Below the pieces are notes generated by a model. It worked only from the letters and a program-made list of their open reading frames with translations, was not told the DNA's origin and ran no database searches. The position numbers and the translations under genes were made by a program. From Melastoma dodecandrum (lineage: Eukaryota > Streptophyta > Magnoliopsida > Myrtales > Melastomataceae), in the NCBI GenBank assembly GCA_029817715.1, contig JARUPY010000205.1:1-64000 (forward strand): a DNA stretch of 64,000 nucleotides. Reading direction: 5' to 3'. Shown here piece by piece: positions 44,439 to 56,185 of this stretch; position 1 is the stretch's first letter, and every line of letters starts with the position of its first letter.

Positions 44439-47258
44439 ATGTCCAACCTTTCTGCTTTCCAGTGGCACTCCCAGCGCGCCGGACCTTATGGCGTGGTCCG
44501 AATTGGCGACTATGGGCAGACCTTGGGTCCTGTTCTTGACCCTGCCCTTTTTCCCGATGTGGTACCTCATGAGTACCTGAGCACAAAGTCTCCCATCCCC
44601 ATCTATCGGGAGGGTTTCACAGACCCCTTGAACTGGGAAAAGAAGAGTGGCTTCCTTTGTTTCCCGTCTGTGGAGAAGGCAGTGGTGCATAAGTGGTTCG
44701 CCGCTTGGTTCACAAAGCTGGAGCACAGGCTGAAGATTTATGGCCTGTGGTCGTTTGTCCAGTTGTCTCTGGTTAGGAAGCGATGCGACCCTAGGGTATG
44801 TGCGAGCCTGCTTCCATTCTGGAACGACTCGGTCAACTGCTTCTACTTCCCTGAGGGTCCGATGACCGTGACTTTAGAGGATATCCACTTCTTGACAGGG
44901 AGCCACGTGGCCGGTGTTCCTGTTCGTCTTCATCTTTCTGATGAAGACTACTAACCCCTCGAGATGCTCTAGATTTTGAGCACAGCCAAGAAACATCTGG
45001 ATATGCCTTCCACTGCTTGGGGAAAAGCTGAGGAAGTCGAGTTTTTTAGCGTCTGGTTAAGCAAGTATGTTTTCTGTTTTGCTGGCAAGCGTGTGCTGAA
45101 GCTGGTCTATGGGGTCGCCAATTTCTTGAGCTCGGCGGCTTTCAAACAAATTGCCTGGGCCCCATTTTTATTAAGGTTAGTTTACCAGGGACTGTACGAG
45201 GTGACAACATGCAGCAGTCCCTTCCCAAAGTACCCAGTCGGTGGCCCTCTATGGCTTGTGCACCTATGGTCCTGCCTGTGGATGCCCGGGCTCACAGGAT
45301 ATCAGATGCCCTCCGGTGCCACTCCAGTCGCATGCTATGGGAAGCACATGTTGGAAGCATGTTGCCATTCCAAGGACCAGTGGCTGCATGCCTCTGTGAC
45401 GGGACACATCCGTCTTATTGTAGGCACCGGACGGAGCAAACGTTGCGACTGGGTTCCCTTTCCTGCTGGCCATACCATTTTGAGGCGTCGCCAGAAACTC
45501 ACTCCGAGTCTATACTGGGATTCAGTGTTGACCTGCAGAGACCTGACCTGCATGACAGAGGGAGGCTTCACCTTTGAAGTCTACAATCCCCAGCTCTGTT
45601 CCAAGCAGATGGGCTTTGTGCAGAGTTCTTCGGCGCCTTTCTCTGACCCCCCCAACCTTTCTCTTCATTCGAGGGTTACCGTAACTTATCCCAAGGAATC
45701 CCTCGAGTCCTCTTTGGCCAAGAAGGCGGAGCTCCTGCGCATAACGTTCCCCCTCGAGTCTACACCAGTGTTTTCCACAGAGATTTTCTCTGTCCAGTGG
45801 GCAATTACTTTTGACATCTTGCTAAAGCAAATGTCTTTCCTCCAGACCTCAGAAGAGCCTGACCTTTACCTCACCCCTGGCATGATGTTGAAGGCAGGGC
45901 AGCGGCCATCTCATGGTAAATACCTATACTCATCCTTATTTTGAACTCGGAGTCCTTTACCAACAACAAGTTACAGTTCTAGATGTAGATTCTGGGGATT
46001 CCTCACCGGAGAGCGACTCTCCCCCTCCTGTCAGGCGTCGAACTTGCCAGAGTCGACTGACCCTTGTCTCTAGAAGCAAGCGGGTTGAGGAGGGGGCAGC
46101 CAGTAAGCCCAAAGCTCCTGTCCCAGAGTCCTCTGATTATGAGGAAGTGCCAATCTCAGTCTCCTTCAAGCGCCGCCGGCCTACTGTCCAAGATCCAACC
46201 CCCATTTCTGTCAGGGCCCCGGAACCCTTTCCTGCGAGGTATGCTGCGCTTTTACTAATGAATACTGAAATTTTGCCTGCGTAAACTGTATAATGTTGAT
46301 TCCAGCAAATCAACTAAGGCCCCAAACCCGTCCCCCTTGACTATCCAACCAGCCGAGTCTCCTCGAGGAACGGTATGACCTTGTGTCTACACTACTCTTT
46401 ATCTTTTAAAGGTTGATCACCTTTCTTTTTTCTCAGAGTCCAACTCTGTCTGAAGAACTTGATCCCGAGGAAGAGGCTTTTGAGGAAGCTGGTCTGCTTC
46501 ATCCTTCCGAGGTAATGCATGGTAGATGTAGACTTTGCTTGTTTAATCTCCATAATGATGGTTAAATTTTCACTTGTAGCCTATTCCTTCCCCTACCCCT
46601 GAAATCCCAGCTGCCCCAGCTACTGAGGAAGCGGAGGGAATCTCAGCTGCCCCAGCTACTGAGGAAACGGATGCCCCTGGTATTACAATAGGGGTTGCCG
46701 CTCCAGAGGTAATGGGTGCGACAGGCACTATCCCTTCTGCTGGTGCAAATCCATCGTCGGCCAGCTATCCTCCCAGCCAGCCATCAAATGGGACGCCTGG
46801 GGAAGGTACTTCGAGCGGCCTGAGTGATTACGATCGCCTAATGGCGAATGTGGAACGTGTTGGGCATATCCTTCGCGTTGAGATCTTCTCTGAAGACCAG
46901 TTCAAGGTTCTTCAGAACTGTATCAAGGAGATCGAGGACTCCTCAGACACCACTATTGAGATGCAGGCAGCCTGCGAGGAGTTCGGGAGACGATTCTGGT
47001 CCGACTGGTCGGCGTACACGCAAGACATTGAAGCAGTTAATGGTGCCCGGTCCAGGAACTGATATCTTGAAAAAACGTACGGAAGAAGAGGCTGATCTAC
47101 AACTTCTCAAGGGGCAGAAGGAAGACTTGACTTGCCAGCTTACGCAGGTTCAGGCTAAGATTGCGGACCTTATGGCCATGGAGAGGGATCTCAAGGAACG
47201 GGCTTCTACGGTTAACTCCCTGCTCGCAGAAAGATATGTTCATGCCTTTGACCAGTAG
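44439..47258 (+). pseudogene. Antisense plant mobile domain (PMD) gene of the Gypsy element
   Basis: Plus strand, opposite to pol. Exons: 44439-45915, 45977-46238, 46306-46372, 46437-46511 and 46580-47258, with GT-AG introns of 61-68 nt whose phases agree. Exon 1 encodes a domain of about 450 residues with the pattern of the plant mobile domain (aminotransferase-like, as in MAIN/MAIL1): FWNDSVNCFYFPEGPMTVTL then EDIHFLTGSHVAGVPV; later WLVHLWSCLWMPGL. It is followed by a Ser/Pro linker with a basic patch (SFKRRR), an acidic block (LDPEEEAFEEAG), a duplicated PAAPATEEAEG/SAAPATEETDA repeat and a C-terminal coiled coil (KKRTEEEADLQLLKGQKEDL). Two in-frame stops (TAA 44952-44954, TAG 44970-44972) split the PMD and one frame change occurs near 47060, so this copy is damaged. 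PMD genes antisense in Tat-type elements are known; the role in the element is not. Confidence 0.85.
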
Positions 47259-47558
47259 GACCAAGATGAACTGAAATCTTGGTTTTGATAGAGGAATGAA
47301 GTCACCATTAGGAAAACCAAGGCCAAGGTTCTGACTTTCTTGCTCATGGAGGCGGCGCACGGGGTGCCTGGACCAAGTATGGCGAGTTCAAGCAGGCGAT
47401 GATGGCTTAGCTTTATGTGTTTTTTTTCTTTTGAGGTTTCAAGGGATGACACCCTTAAAACAAACTCATTTCCTTACTTTTTTACCTGCTGTAGACTAAC
47501 CCAAGGATGACACCCTTAAACAAACTCTTTAGTATACAGTTATGGTATACTTGTAAAG

Positions 47559-48710
47559 TTAATTTTTAGCTACCTGTTCCCATATAAATGGGAAGCGTTC
47601 GCTTAGAATCTTCCTGTGCGATTCCCAAATAGTTGTTCTATAATGCTTCAAATACTTGCCGTTAATCTTGAAAGGTTGTTTGACCCCATCGAGTGTCGAC
47701 AACCTATAGCTATTTGCTGAGAAAGTCTCGCTGACTTGGTATGGCCCTTCCCAGTTTGGAGAACATTTTCCAAGGATCTGGTTTTTGGTCCTTAGGGGTA
47801 AAATCATTTTCCAGACCAAGTCGCCAACTTGAAAGTGTTTATGAACAGTTTTCTTGTTGTAATGGCGGGCTATCCTTTGCTTGTGTACCTCTATCTTGTC
47901 TACAACCTCAAGCCTCTTTCTCTCTAACTCTTCCAAGGCTATATGCATGCCTTCATCCTGTAGACAAGGTTGGCTGACGTGGAGTGACTTGTACCTCATT
48001 TTGATAGACAACATTGCGTCGTGGCCAAAGACTAAAGCGTACGGAGTTTCTCCGGTGCTTTCGCGCTTAGTGACTCTCAAAGCCCAGAGCATATCATTTA
48101 ATACTTCATGCTACTTCTTCGGATTAAGCCCGACCATCTTCTGGATATTGTTCTTGATTAGTTTATTAGAAGCTTCAGCTTGTCCATTCGCCTGAGGATA
48201 ATACGGAGTGGAATTTAAGACTGAAAAACCAAATTCCTCGGCGAATTCCCTCACTCTTGAGTTATTAAAAGCTGCTTCATTGTCTACGACAATGTTCTGG
48301 GGAATGCCGAATCGATGGATGATGTAAGTCCGTAAGAAATTGATGACTTCAACGTGATCAATTTTCTTATAGACTTGCGCTTCCAACCATTTGGTAAAGT
48401 AATCTGTCGCCACCAAGATATATGCATCTACTCGACTAGAGTGAGGGTGAATCTCTCCTATTACATCCAAAGCCCAAGTCCTAAAAGGCCAAGGTTTGAT
48501 TATAGGAGTGAGTTGAGCTGCTGGGGCGCGAGTTATAGGACCATGTCGTTGGCACTCTTGACATCCTTTGGCCATTTCAATGCAATTCTTCATCATTGAT
48601 GGCCAATAAAAACCATGTCTACGAATAATCCAACACATTTTTATCCCTGCTTGGTGTGATCCGCAGAGTCCCTCATGAGTTTCCAACATTATTGGAGTGG
48701 CCTCATCCAA
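47559..48710 (-). pseudogene. Gypsy integrase
   Basis: Two frames separated by a stop near 48110. The N-terminal part has a zinc-finger half (CQECQRHG) and the core with catalytic Asp in WALDVIGEIHP, Asp in NIVVDNEAAF and Glu in NGQAEASNK, giving the D,D-35-E pattern. The C-terminal part holds the GPY/F motif (NWEGPYQV) and ends before the antisense gene. Functionally it would join element DNA to the target; the stop breaks it. Confidence 0.9.
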
Positions 48711-48785
48711 GTCTACGCATCATAAAAGGACTCCGCTCGTATCTTTCCTGTAGAGCACACCATCTAAAAGGACATATGACAGTGC

Positions 48786-49325
48786 CTAAACCTTGACTCG
48801 CTGCTTAGCTTCTTGACCGGGATCTGACAAAAAGTCAGCCATTGGTTTCCTCCAGTCTTTATCTTGCTTCATTATTTCTACAACCATGATCTTATCCTCC
48901 AGCTGTAGATGCGAGCCTATTTCAGGTATACTACCCTGCTCTATCCTGGTTTTGTACCCTGATGCTAACTGTGCTAGGCTATTAGCCATTACGTTTTCCT
49001 CACGTCCTACAAATTGGAACGTGATATCTTCAAAACCCATGATGAGCCGTTGGACTATTTCATAATAGGGCAATAGCCTGCCTTGACAGGTGCATTTTTT
49101 GTTAACCTGGTTAATAACCAGCTGTGAATCTCCCTTGATACAGGCATGTTTCGCCTTCAGCGCCAGGAGCTCCTTTAACACTGTTATCAATGCTTCATAC
49201 TGCGTGGCATTGTTAGTAGGTATTACCTGGAGTCGAAAAGCTAGCCTAATGTCTTTACCCATTGGAGATATTATATGAATTCCTATCCCAGCTCCATTCT
49301 TAGTAGACGAACCATCAAACCAAGC
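48786..49325 (-). pseudogene. Gypsy second (archaeal-type) RNase H
   Basis: Reads AWFDGSSTKNGAGIGIHIIS at its start, then NATQYEALITVLKELLALKA, GDSQLVINQVN and REENVMANSLAQLA. These are the catalytic D-E-D blocks of archaeal-like RNase H found only after the normal RNase H in Tat elements. A TAG stop separates it from the upstream RNase H frame. Confidence 0.88.
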
Positions 49326-49652
49326 CTACCAGATCTTTTCAGTTATTTCTTCTTGTTCTATAGAAAAGGCTTGGTCATGGTCGACTAGAAAATCAGCCAG
49401 CGCTTGTTCTTTAATTGACTGCTGAGACTTATATCTCAAATCATATTGAGACATGATTAGGCTCCATTTGCTAATTCGTCCCCTTAATAATGGACTCTCG
49501 AAGAAGTATTTAATAATAGGTGACTTAGACACGACGTAGACTTCACCGCTCCCGATGTAGTGTCTAAATTTCATGACAGCGTAGAATACTACTAGAGACA
49601 ACTTTTCTTTTGGAGCATATCTGACCTCGATCGGTGTCAGTTGCCTTGACAA
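49326..49652 (-). pseudogene. Gypsy RNase H
   Basis: LTPIEVRYAPKEKLSLVVFY and YDLRYKSQQSIKEQALADFL are the usual Ty3/Gypsy RNase H blocks (xxRYxPxEKxxLAxxxA; IKGQALADFL). Ends at a stop before the second RNase H. Confidence 0.9.
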
Positions 49653-49673
49653 GTAGTAGATGGCCCTTTCGCG

Positions 49674-50851
49674 TCAGTTCTGGTCCATTTGAGCCAACAT
49701 AGCCCCTATAGTTGTTTCGGTGGCCGCTACATAGAGAATAAAGGGTTTTCCTTGTTGAGGGGGTATCAAAACTGGTGGATGCGTTAAATACTTCTTTAAA
49801 GAATTGAACGCTTCTTCATGTTTCTCGGTCCACCTAAAGCCGTTTTGTCCCCTCAATAGGTTGCCAGATGCTTCGGTCTTTCCTGCGATATTTCCGATGA
49901 ATCTACGCAGGTAATTCACCCTTCCAAGGAAAGCATGTAATTCCTTTTTGTTCCTCGGCGCTACTAAGTTCTTGATGGCTTTCACCTTGTTCTGATCAAC
50001 CTCAATACCGCGTTGATGTACTAAGAAACGCAGAAATTGTCCAGCTTTGACGCCGAAAGCGCATTTAAGCAGGTTTAGTTTGAGTTGATGTTTCCTCATC
50101 TTCATGAAGGCATTTCTAAGATGGTCGACGTGAAATTCTTCCTTTGTCGACTTAACCACTATATCATCAATGTAAACTTCTACTATCTTACCAAGAGATG
50201 CATCAAATATAGTGTTCATTGCTCGCTGATAGGTAGCACCAGTATTCTTTAGTCCAAATGGCATTACTACCCATTCGAATATTCCTAAGGGGCACCTGAA
50301 GGCTGTTTTATGTATATCTTCTTCTACGATGAAGATTTGGTTGTAACCAGAAAACCATCCATGAATGACAAAATCCGATGCCCTGTTGTCTTGTCTATAA
50401 GATCGTCTGCGATGGGCATAGGGTATTCATCTTTTGGAGTGGCACAATTCAGATCTCTAAAGTCTATACAGACTCTAATTTTACCGTTCTTTTTTAAGAA
50501 GGGCACGATGTTAGAAATCCACTCTGTATAGCGTGAAGTCCTTATGTAACCTGCTCGAAAAAGTTTTTTAACTTCTTCAAAGACTAATTGTGTTACTTCC
50601 TTAGTTATGCGCCTTGGTGCTTGCTGCACTGGTTTAAAATCCTTCTTGATGGAAAGGGTGTGTTCTACTAGTCTACGGTCTAATCCTGGCATCTCAGTAT
50701 AATCCCAGGCGATACAGTCTTTGAATTCCTCAAGTACCTCCTTAATAGCATTAAAGAGTTTTTTATTTACATAAGAACTAATGAAAAGAATCCTAGGGGA
50801 AGAATCGCTTCCTAGGTTAATGCTGACCAATGGGTTGCATGGGGTCATCAA
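49674..50851 (-). pseudogene. Gypsy reverse transcriptase
   Basis: The upstream frame holds VKKLFRAGYIRTSRYTEWIS and IRVCIDFRDLNCATPKDEYP. After a frame break near 50300 the second frame holds MPFGLKNTGATYQRAMN and the catalytic EVYIDDIVVKS, then the connection region FLGRVNYLRRFI. All seven RT blocks are recognisable. Confidence 0.93.
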
Positions 50852-51122
50852 AGACTAACGTTCTTCTGTACCACCTAAGTTGGTAGACACGGGTTTATTA
50901 CAAGCGTTAGGCGCTCTTTGCGCTTCTGAGTTTATTGAATGCCAAGAGATAGGTTGTCTACATCAAGGATTTCCTTGGTAGACTTGAAGCCGTCGAAGGA
51001 TATCGGCGACTGCTTTGTTCCCTTCTTCATTTTGGTCCATAGGTTCCTTCCTTTAGGAGTCTATCGGGCTCCAACTCCGCAACAGCGTTTTGCTGGTCCT
51101 TTCCAACTTCGTCTTCCTTTGC

Positions 51123-51948
51123 TCAATCGGTTCTTACGGGGTTTTCGCCCGATTTAACCTCTTGCAGAACTTCCTCTATGTCCTTGGCAGACAGCACATC
51201 TCCCCATCCAGTTGGAATGATCGGCCCCGTCTCTGGCTTAGGGTGCAATGTTCCATAGTCTAGGATGTAGTCAAACTTTCCAGATGGTTGACCAAGGGGT
51301 CCGACAGTAGGGTGGCCAAGCTTATAACGCTGTTCCAGTGTGAGGTCCTTGACAATCTTGCTTGTCTCTGCATGCAAGATACCTTTGTCACAATAGGAGT
51401 ATTTATCAGCCTTGATAATTTTAATTTCAGAGTCGACCCACAACATCGACTCTCTATGTAAAGTGGAAGGAATAGCTGCCGCTTTATGGAGCCAGTCGCG
51501 GCCCAACAAAGCATTAAAAGTAGGGATTATATCTATCACAAAGAAAGCGGTTTCTCTTTCCTGGCGACTGACTTCAAGGTGCACAGAGAAAACCCCTAAG
51601 CATTCAGACTTCCTACCATTAAAACCACTCACGGCGACATTAGTTTTAACCAAGTCATGAGGCTTATACCCAAGCATTTTAAACCTGGACAGAGGAAACA
51701 CGTTTATAGTAGCTCCATTGTCTACAAGGACTCGACTCACCACTACCATCAAAGGTTGCGGTTATGTATAAAGAATGCATGTGTTGTTTCATGTTATCAA
51801 ATGGTTTCTCCAACCAATTCAGTGGGAAACCTGTTGGGTACGCAGGAGAACAAGGAAGAGGCACTTTACCTCTTAGGGTCTCCCCATTTCGCTTACTAGC
51901 AAAGTCTACCGGCAGGGTAAGAGCGTTGCAGCTCACGACCGGACTCAT
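51123..51948 (-). pseudogene. Gypsy aspartic protease region
   Basis: Active-site motif SRVLVDNGATINVFP (DNGA in place of the usual DTG/DSG, as in Tat and other plant Gypsy elements) and the second block ALLGRDWLHKAAAIPS. The part right of about 51750 continues in another frame. Confidence 0.85.
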
Positions 51949-52130
51949 TTCCTTATCGACATCACTTGGGATTTCACTCCGAAGCGGGGTATAGTTGAAG
52001 CTTGAGCCAGGCTATTCTGAATGGTCTGTAGACTCAACGTGCTCTGCTTCGGCGTTCAATCCCTTTGTAGGCACCCTGGCCGGTAGAGCGGCTCCTGAGA
52101 GGGTAGGCCTAGGCCTTTTAGCGACGTGAC

Positions 52131-54950
52131 TTAGACGTTTGTCCTTTCTCTTGCGATCCCTTGGTGGCCCACTGCCTTCTGCAAATATTTTGAAGGGTTA
52201 ACCGCTTTAATTACCCTTGATCTCTTAGAACCAAGGAGAGTTTGACATACCTCGACAAATTCTCCAACGAACGGATCGTATCCTACTACCATCCGTGTTG
52301 GTACCTGTTGCGGTTCCGAAAAAGCGTTGTTAGTTTCACAAATACCTGTAGCTGTAGAGCGCGCGGGTTTGACCACGGTCTCTCCATTTGAGGACAAGTC
52401 TACAAGCTTGAGGAAGAAGTTAACACAACAGGGGATCAGGATCCTGTTTTGAGCTATAAGCTTGCATTTCTGGCAGAGCATCCTCTCATCAAGGAACTTA
52501 GCTATCGGTGGTCCTGTCCGGAGCGCCTGGATGTCTACCTTAAGCGTTCCGTGTCTCGGCTTGTTCCCTTTTTCAGACCGCTGGGTTCTAGTAAGATTGT
52601 TCTCCTCTAAGTTTCCAGAGCGAGATTCACCAGAGTGGCCATGTCTCTCCTGCCCTGGCTTTACCCCTTGTTGAGAGGATGAATAATTAAACTCCAGATG
52701 TCGTTTGGGACGCTCCAACGCGCGGGACTACTGTTCGGTTGCTCTACCTCGACCATGAGGGCCACCTCTTCCTCCTCGGGTAGCTGGCCTGCGCTCTGCG
52801 CTTGGGGGGCTCTTGAATCCCTTTTGTGAATTGTTGGAGGCGCTTCGCGAACTTGGGGAAACTATTCCCATCGCTACTTCCTCGAGTGGGGTCAGGTCAT
52901 ACCAGGAATCCCCCTGGATGTTCTGCAAATACTTCCTGAATGTATTGCATCTATCGGTGGTGTGCGTGTCATCCATGTGCTAGCAACAGAGGCTGGGCGC
53001 CACTTCCTTGACTGGACATGTGACTATACCCTTATCAGCAAGGCGACGGAAGAGGGCATTCGCCACCAAAGTCTCCCTGGGAACCTTTATATCCTGCAGG
53101 GAAAAGTCTGTATTAGTTTCGATGAAATTGATGTCTACATCAGCAACATCGAACATATGAATGGCTATTTCGTCGTCAAAAGATCTGTCGTCGACCATAG
53201 TGACTTCATTTACTTTGGGAAAGCACAATTCCTTTGACTCTATAAGGTCTTGAATTATATTCCTGAATGATAGACAATCTCTGGTCGTTTGCGTAAACGA
53301 CCCATGCCATTTGCAGTAATTTCTAGTCTTTTCTCTTTCTGTCTAGGGGGCTCTATGGCCTGGTTTAAGCTTAATCCGCTTCCGTTGGATGAGCCAATCA
53401 AAGATCGCATCTGCCTTGTCTACATCGAAAGAATATTTTCTTTCATCACCAGATTTCTGGGACGCTTTGGCTTTTCAGTTTTTTCTTACTAGAGGCTCAC
53501 AAACCGTTGCTTCGCCTTTCACGAATTCGGCCATGTTTACCTCAAGGGTTTCCAACTGATAAGCGTGCTTAGACTGGGCTTCTTCCATCAGTAACTGATG
53601 GTACTCAGTCGCTCTCCTAGACAGGTCATATAGGTCATTAAACCTTTCTCCCTGTAGCTTCTTCTTGAAAGGCATAGACAACGCGTTTAATGCATTCATC
53701 AACTGATCCCTTTTAGGAATTGTAGGTCTACAGCGAAGAAGCGCCTTTCGCAGACGCATGAGGAACTATCATGGGTGTTCTCCAGCGGTCTACTTAAGCC
53801 GCATCACCTCAAAGATTGACATGGGTGTGTCTAAACGAGCAAATGCTTTCATAGACTGCATTTCCGCCCATGATGTTACTGATCCAGGAGGTAGACTCGC
53901 ATACCATGTGAAGGCATCTCCCGTAAGAGAGTTCGGGAATAACTTTAGCTTCCAAAAATCATTGGTTGCGGCATCCCCTGCCTGATGAGTGAACCGGGCT
54001 ATATGCTCCATGGGTGTCATCTCATCTTCCCCTGAAAAACGGGTAAAATCAGGTACCCTGTACCCCCAAGGAAGGGGATAATCCCTGTCGATGTAGGTAG
54101 GGTACGGACTCCTGTATAGATCAGGGTCGTCTTGCCTGACAGCCCCAGGTACCATCTGCTCTAAGACCTGATCGTCTCCCTCAGATTCTGTGGTGGTGGT
54201 GGTACAGGATCGAACTGTTCCCGAACATATTCCCGACTCACTTTTTCTGGAGGATTAGACACCCTTGCTGTAGCTCGAGCTGTCTGTGGGTTTACTGAGA
54301 CGTTAGTGTGGAAGCTCTCTGCCCGTGGTAGACTTCCCATAACGGGAGCTTCCCCTGGAGGTATCTCCTCTACAAGTGCTTTACCAGGTCGGCGAGAGGG
54401 TATGGCACTTGCATACCTGTTTGTTTCACCTTGAGCTTCTATCTCGTCGACTACAGGGTTCACTGCATATACGGCATTTGCCCTCCAAGATGTGGGAGAC
54501 CGAGAGGTAGTAGGCCTTGATGGGGACATCCTGTCCCTATTGCTGACCTCTGTAGCGCGTGGGTTGGCGCCGTCCCAAGGTTCATCTCCCTGGAACGATA
54601 CATTGCGCCTCTCCCATGAAGGAATTCTCCCTGTCTACGGGGGCACTTGGCCTTGTAGCGGCATTTGGCCAATTCAAAACACTGGGTTGCTAAAAAATCT
54701 GAGCCATATTGTCTTACAATCCAGTGATACGTCTGTCCATTAGGCTCCTCATATAATTGAATTCTTTATGGAATTCATGCTTGGATATGAACTCAGAAGG
54801 AATATGTACCCCGGAATCAGTTTGATTCGCAGTTTCTTGGCTTCCTAGAGCCGCATTCTCGACGTTTAGGTCTCCAGGGATGGTCTGACCATCTCCATCT
54901 AATGGAGGGGGAGGGTCGCGATTAGCTTCGCTCCTGGTACATTTTGCCAT
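52131..54950 (-). pseudogene. Gypsy gag, degraded
   Basis: Starts MAKCTRSEANRDPPPPLDGD at 54950. The retrotransposon gag core is at 53790-54155 (HIARFTHQAGDA, FPNSLTGDAFTWYASLPPGS) and continues across a frame break at 53475-53759 (FNDLYDLSRRATEY). Further left are an Arg/Gly-rich basic segment (RPATRGGRGGPHGRGR) and a Cys/His-containing patch. At least five frame or stop breaks are present. Confidence 0.85.
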
Positions 54951-54996
54951 CTGAAAACTTTAAGTTTCATGTCTTCCACTGTGGTTGCCAAAAACA

Positions 54997-56185
54997 TGTT
55001 CGCGTCGGAAACGGATCACGTCGGAAATATTTGGCAATAAGACTCACAGGGATTGTAAATGTGGTCGCCAGCAAGTAATTGAATGAAACAGATCGAATGT
55101 AAACAGTTTTACAGTAAGTAAAGAATGCTTACGGCCATAAAAATAAAAACAAGGACGATAGTAAAGTCGTAGACTGGCTACTGTGCTCCGTAGACTCGGA
55201 GCGGGGTCGTAGACTTGACACTGGAAACTATAATCCAGCAGGTCTGGGCGGTGAAGGATGTTGCGGACTTGACGCTGGGCACTCCGGACTTGAGAATCTG
55301 GGAGCGTCGTCGTAGACTTGATGACAGAGTGCCGTAGACTTGCACTCCTTGGCTGGCACAACTCGGTTGCTGGGCTTGGTGGACGGAATGTGGTCGAATG
55401 TAGAGGCGGATGTGGATACCAAGGCTACGGTGGCTCACCCTGGTGGCGGTGTCGAAGGCGGAGAAGTTTACCGGGACTATGGTGGCTCGTCCTGGCGTTG
55501 AAGTCGAGGGCGGAGATGTGTACCGGGACTATGGTGGCTCGTCCTGGCGTTGAAGTCGAGGGCGGAGATGTGTACCGGGACTACGGTGGCTCGTCCTGGC
55601 ATTGGAGTGCTGCCGGGGATTTGTTACCAGAGCTACGGTTGTTCACTCTGATGGTGGAAGTGAAGATTAATGAAACTTTAAGAGTTTCGCCCAGGTCGGG
55701 GAATCCTAACAATTAACAACTAAGGGGTGACGAGCAAGATAAGCTTCTATTGGCTGATTTGTTCGTGATTTTCTCTGAGGGAGATCTCTCCCTTTTATAC
55801 CCAGTTTGTTACGACCTTCTGAAGATCTTCTAGAGTCAACCACCCCCAAGAATCTCGGAGCCAACAAACTGACTTCCACTCGTGTAGACGTGGATCGTAG
55901 ACTCCTCTGACTTCGGGTTTAATTAATTGTCTTTTAGGACGTGCATCAGTTCAGACGTGGGTTGTACGCTCCATTTATCTCGGGGCTATTAAACCGTTCC
56001 CTTTGACGTGTGTCCTATGCAGGCGCAGGCTTGTAGACTTCCCCTGATTACAGGGTTACTACTAAGCTAAATTGTCTGTGTAGACTACAGATGCAGGCCT
56101 GGTGTGTCTAGCTCTGTTATGGGGTTAGCGTCTATTGTGGGCTTTGTCAGAAATAGTATGCCCAAAATAATCTATCGTGTCAACA
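54997..56185 (-). repeat. Gypsy 5' LTR (1189 bp)
   Basis: Pairs with 43102-44237. Has one extra copy of the 53-bp unit (GGCGGAGATGTGTACCGGGA...), which accounts for the whole length difference. The right end abuts the target duplication CATAC at 56186-56190. Confidence 0.95.

Larger units (their letters stand above)
43102..56185 (-). mobile_element. Ty3/Gypsy retrotransposon, Tat type, with antisense PMD gene
   Basis: A 13,084-bp element with LTRs of 1136 bp (43102-44237) and 1189 bp (54997-56185), TG...CA ends (TGTTCACGTCGG...TGTCAACA) and a 5-bp target duplication CATAC (43097-43101 and 56186-56190). Minus-strand order is gag, protease, reverse transcriptase, RNase H, a second archaeal-type RNase H, integrase, then a plus-strand gene, polypurine tract and 3' LTR. 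The second RNase H and an antisense ORF before the 3' LTR are hallmarks of the Tat lineage (Retand/Ogre/Tat). Pol is interrupted by stops and frame changes, so it is not autonomous now. The first bases after the 5' LTR (GTTTTTGGCAACCACAGTGG on the element strand) should hold the primer site, but I could not assign a tRNA. Confidence 0.95.
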
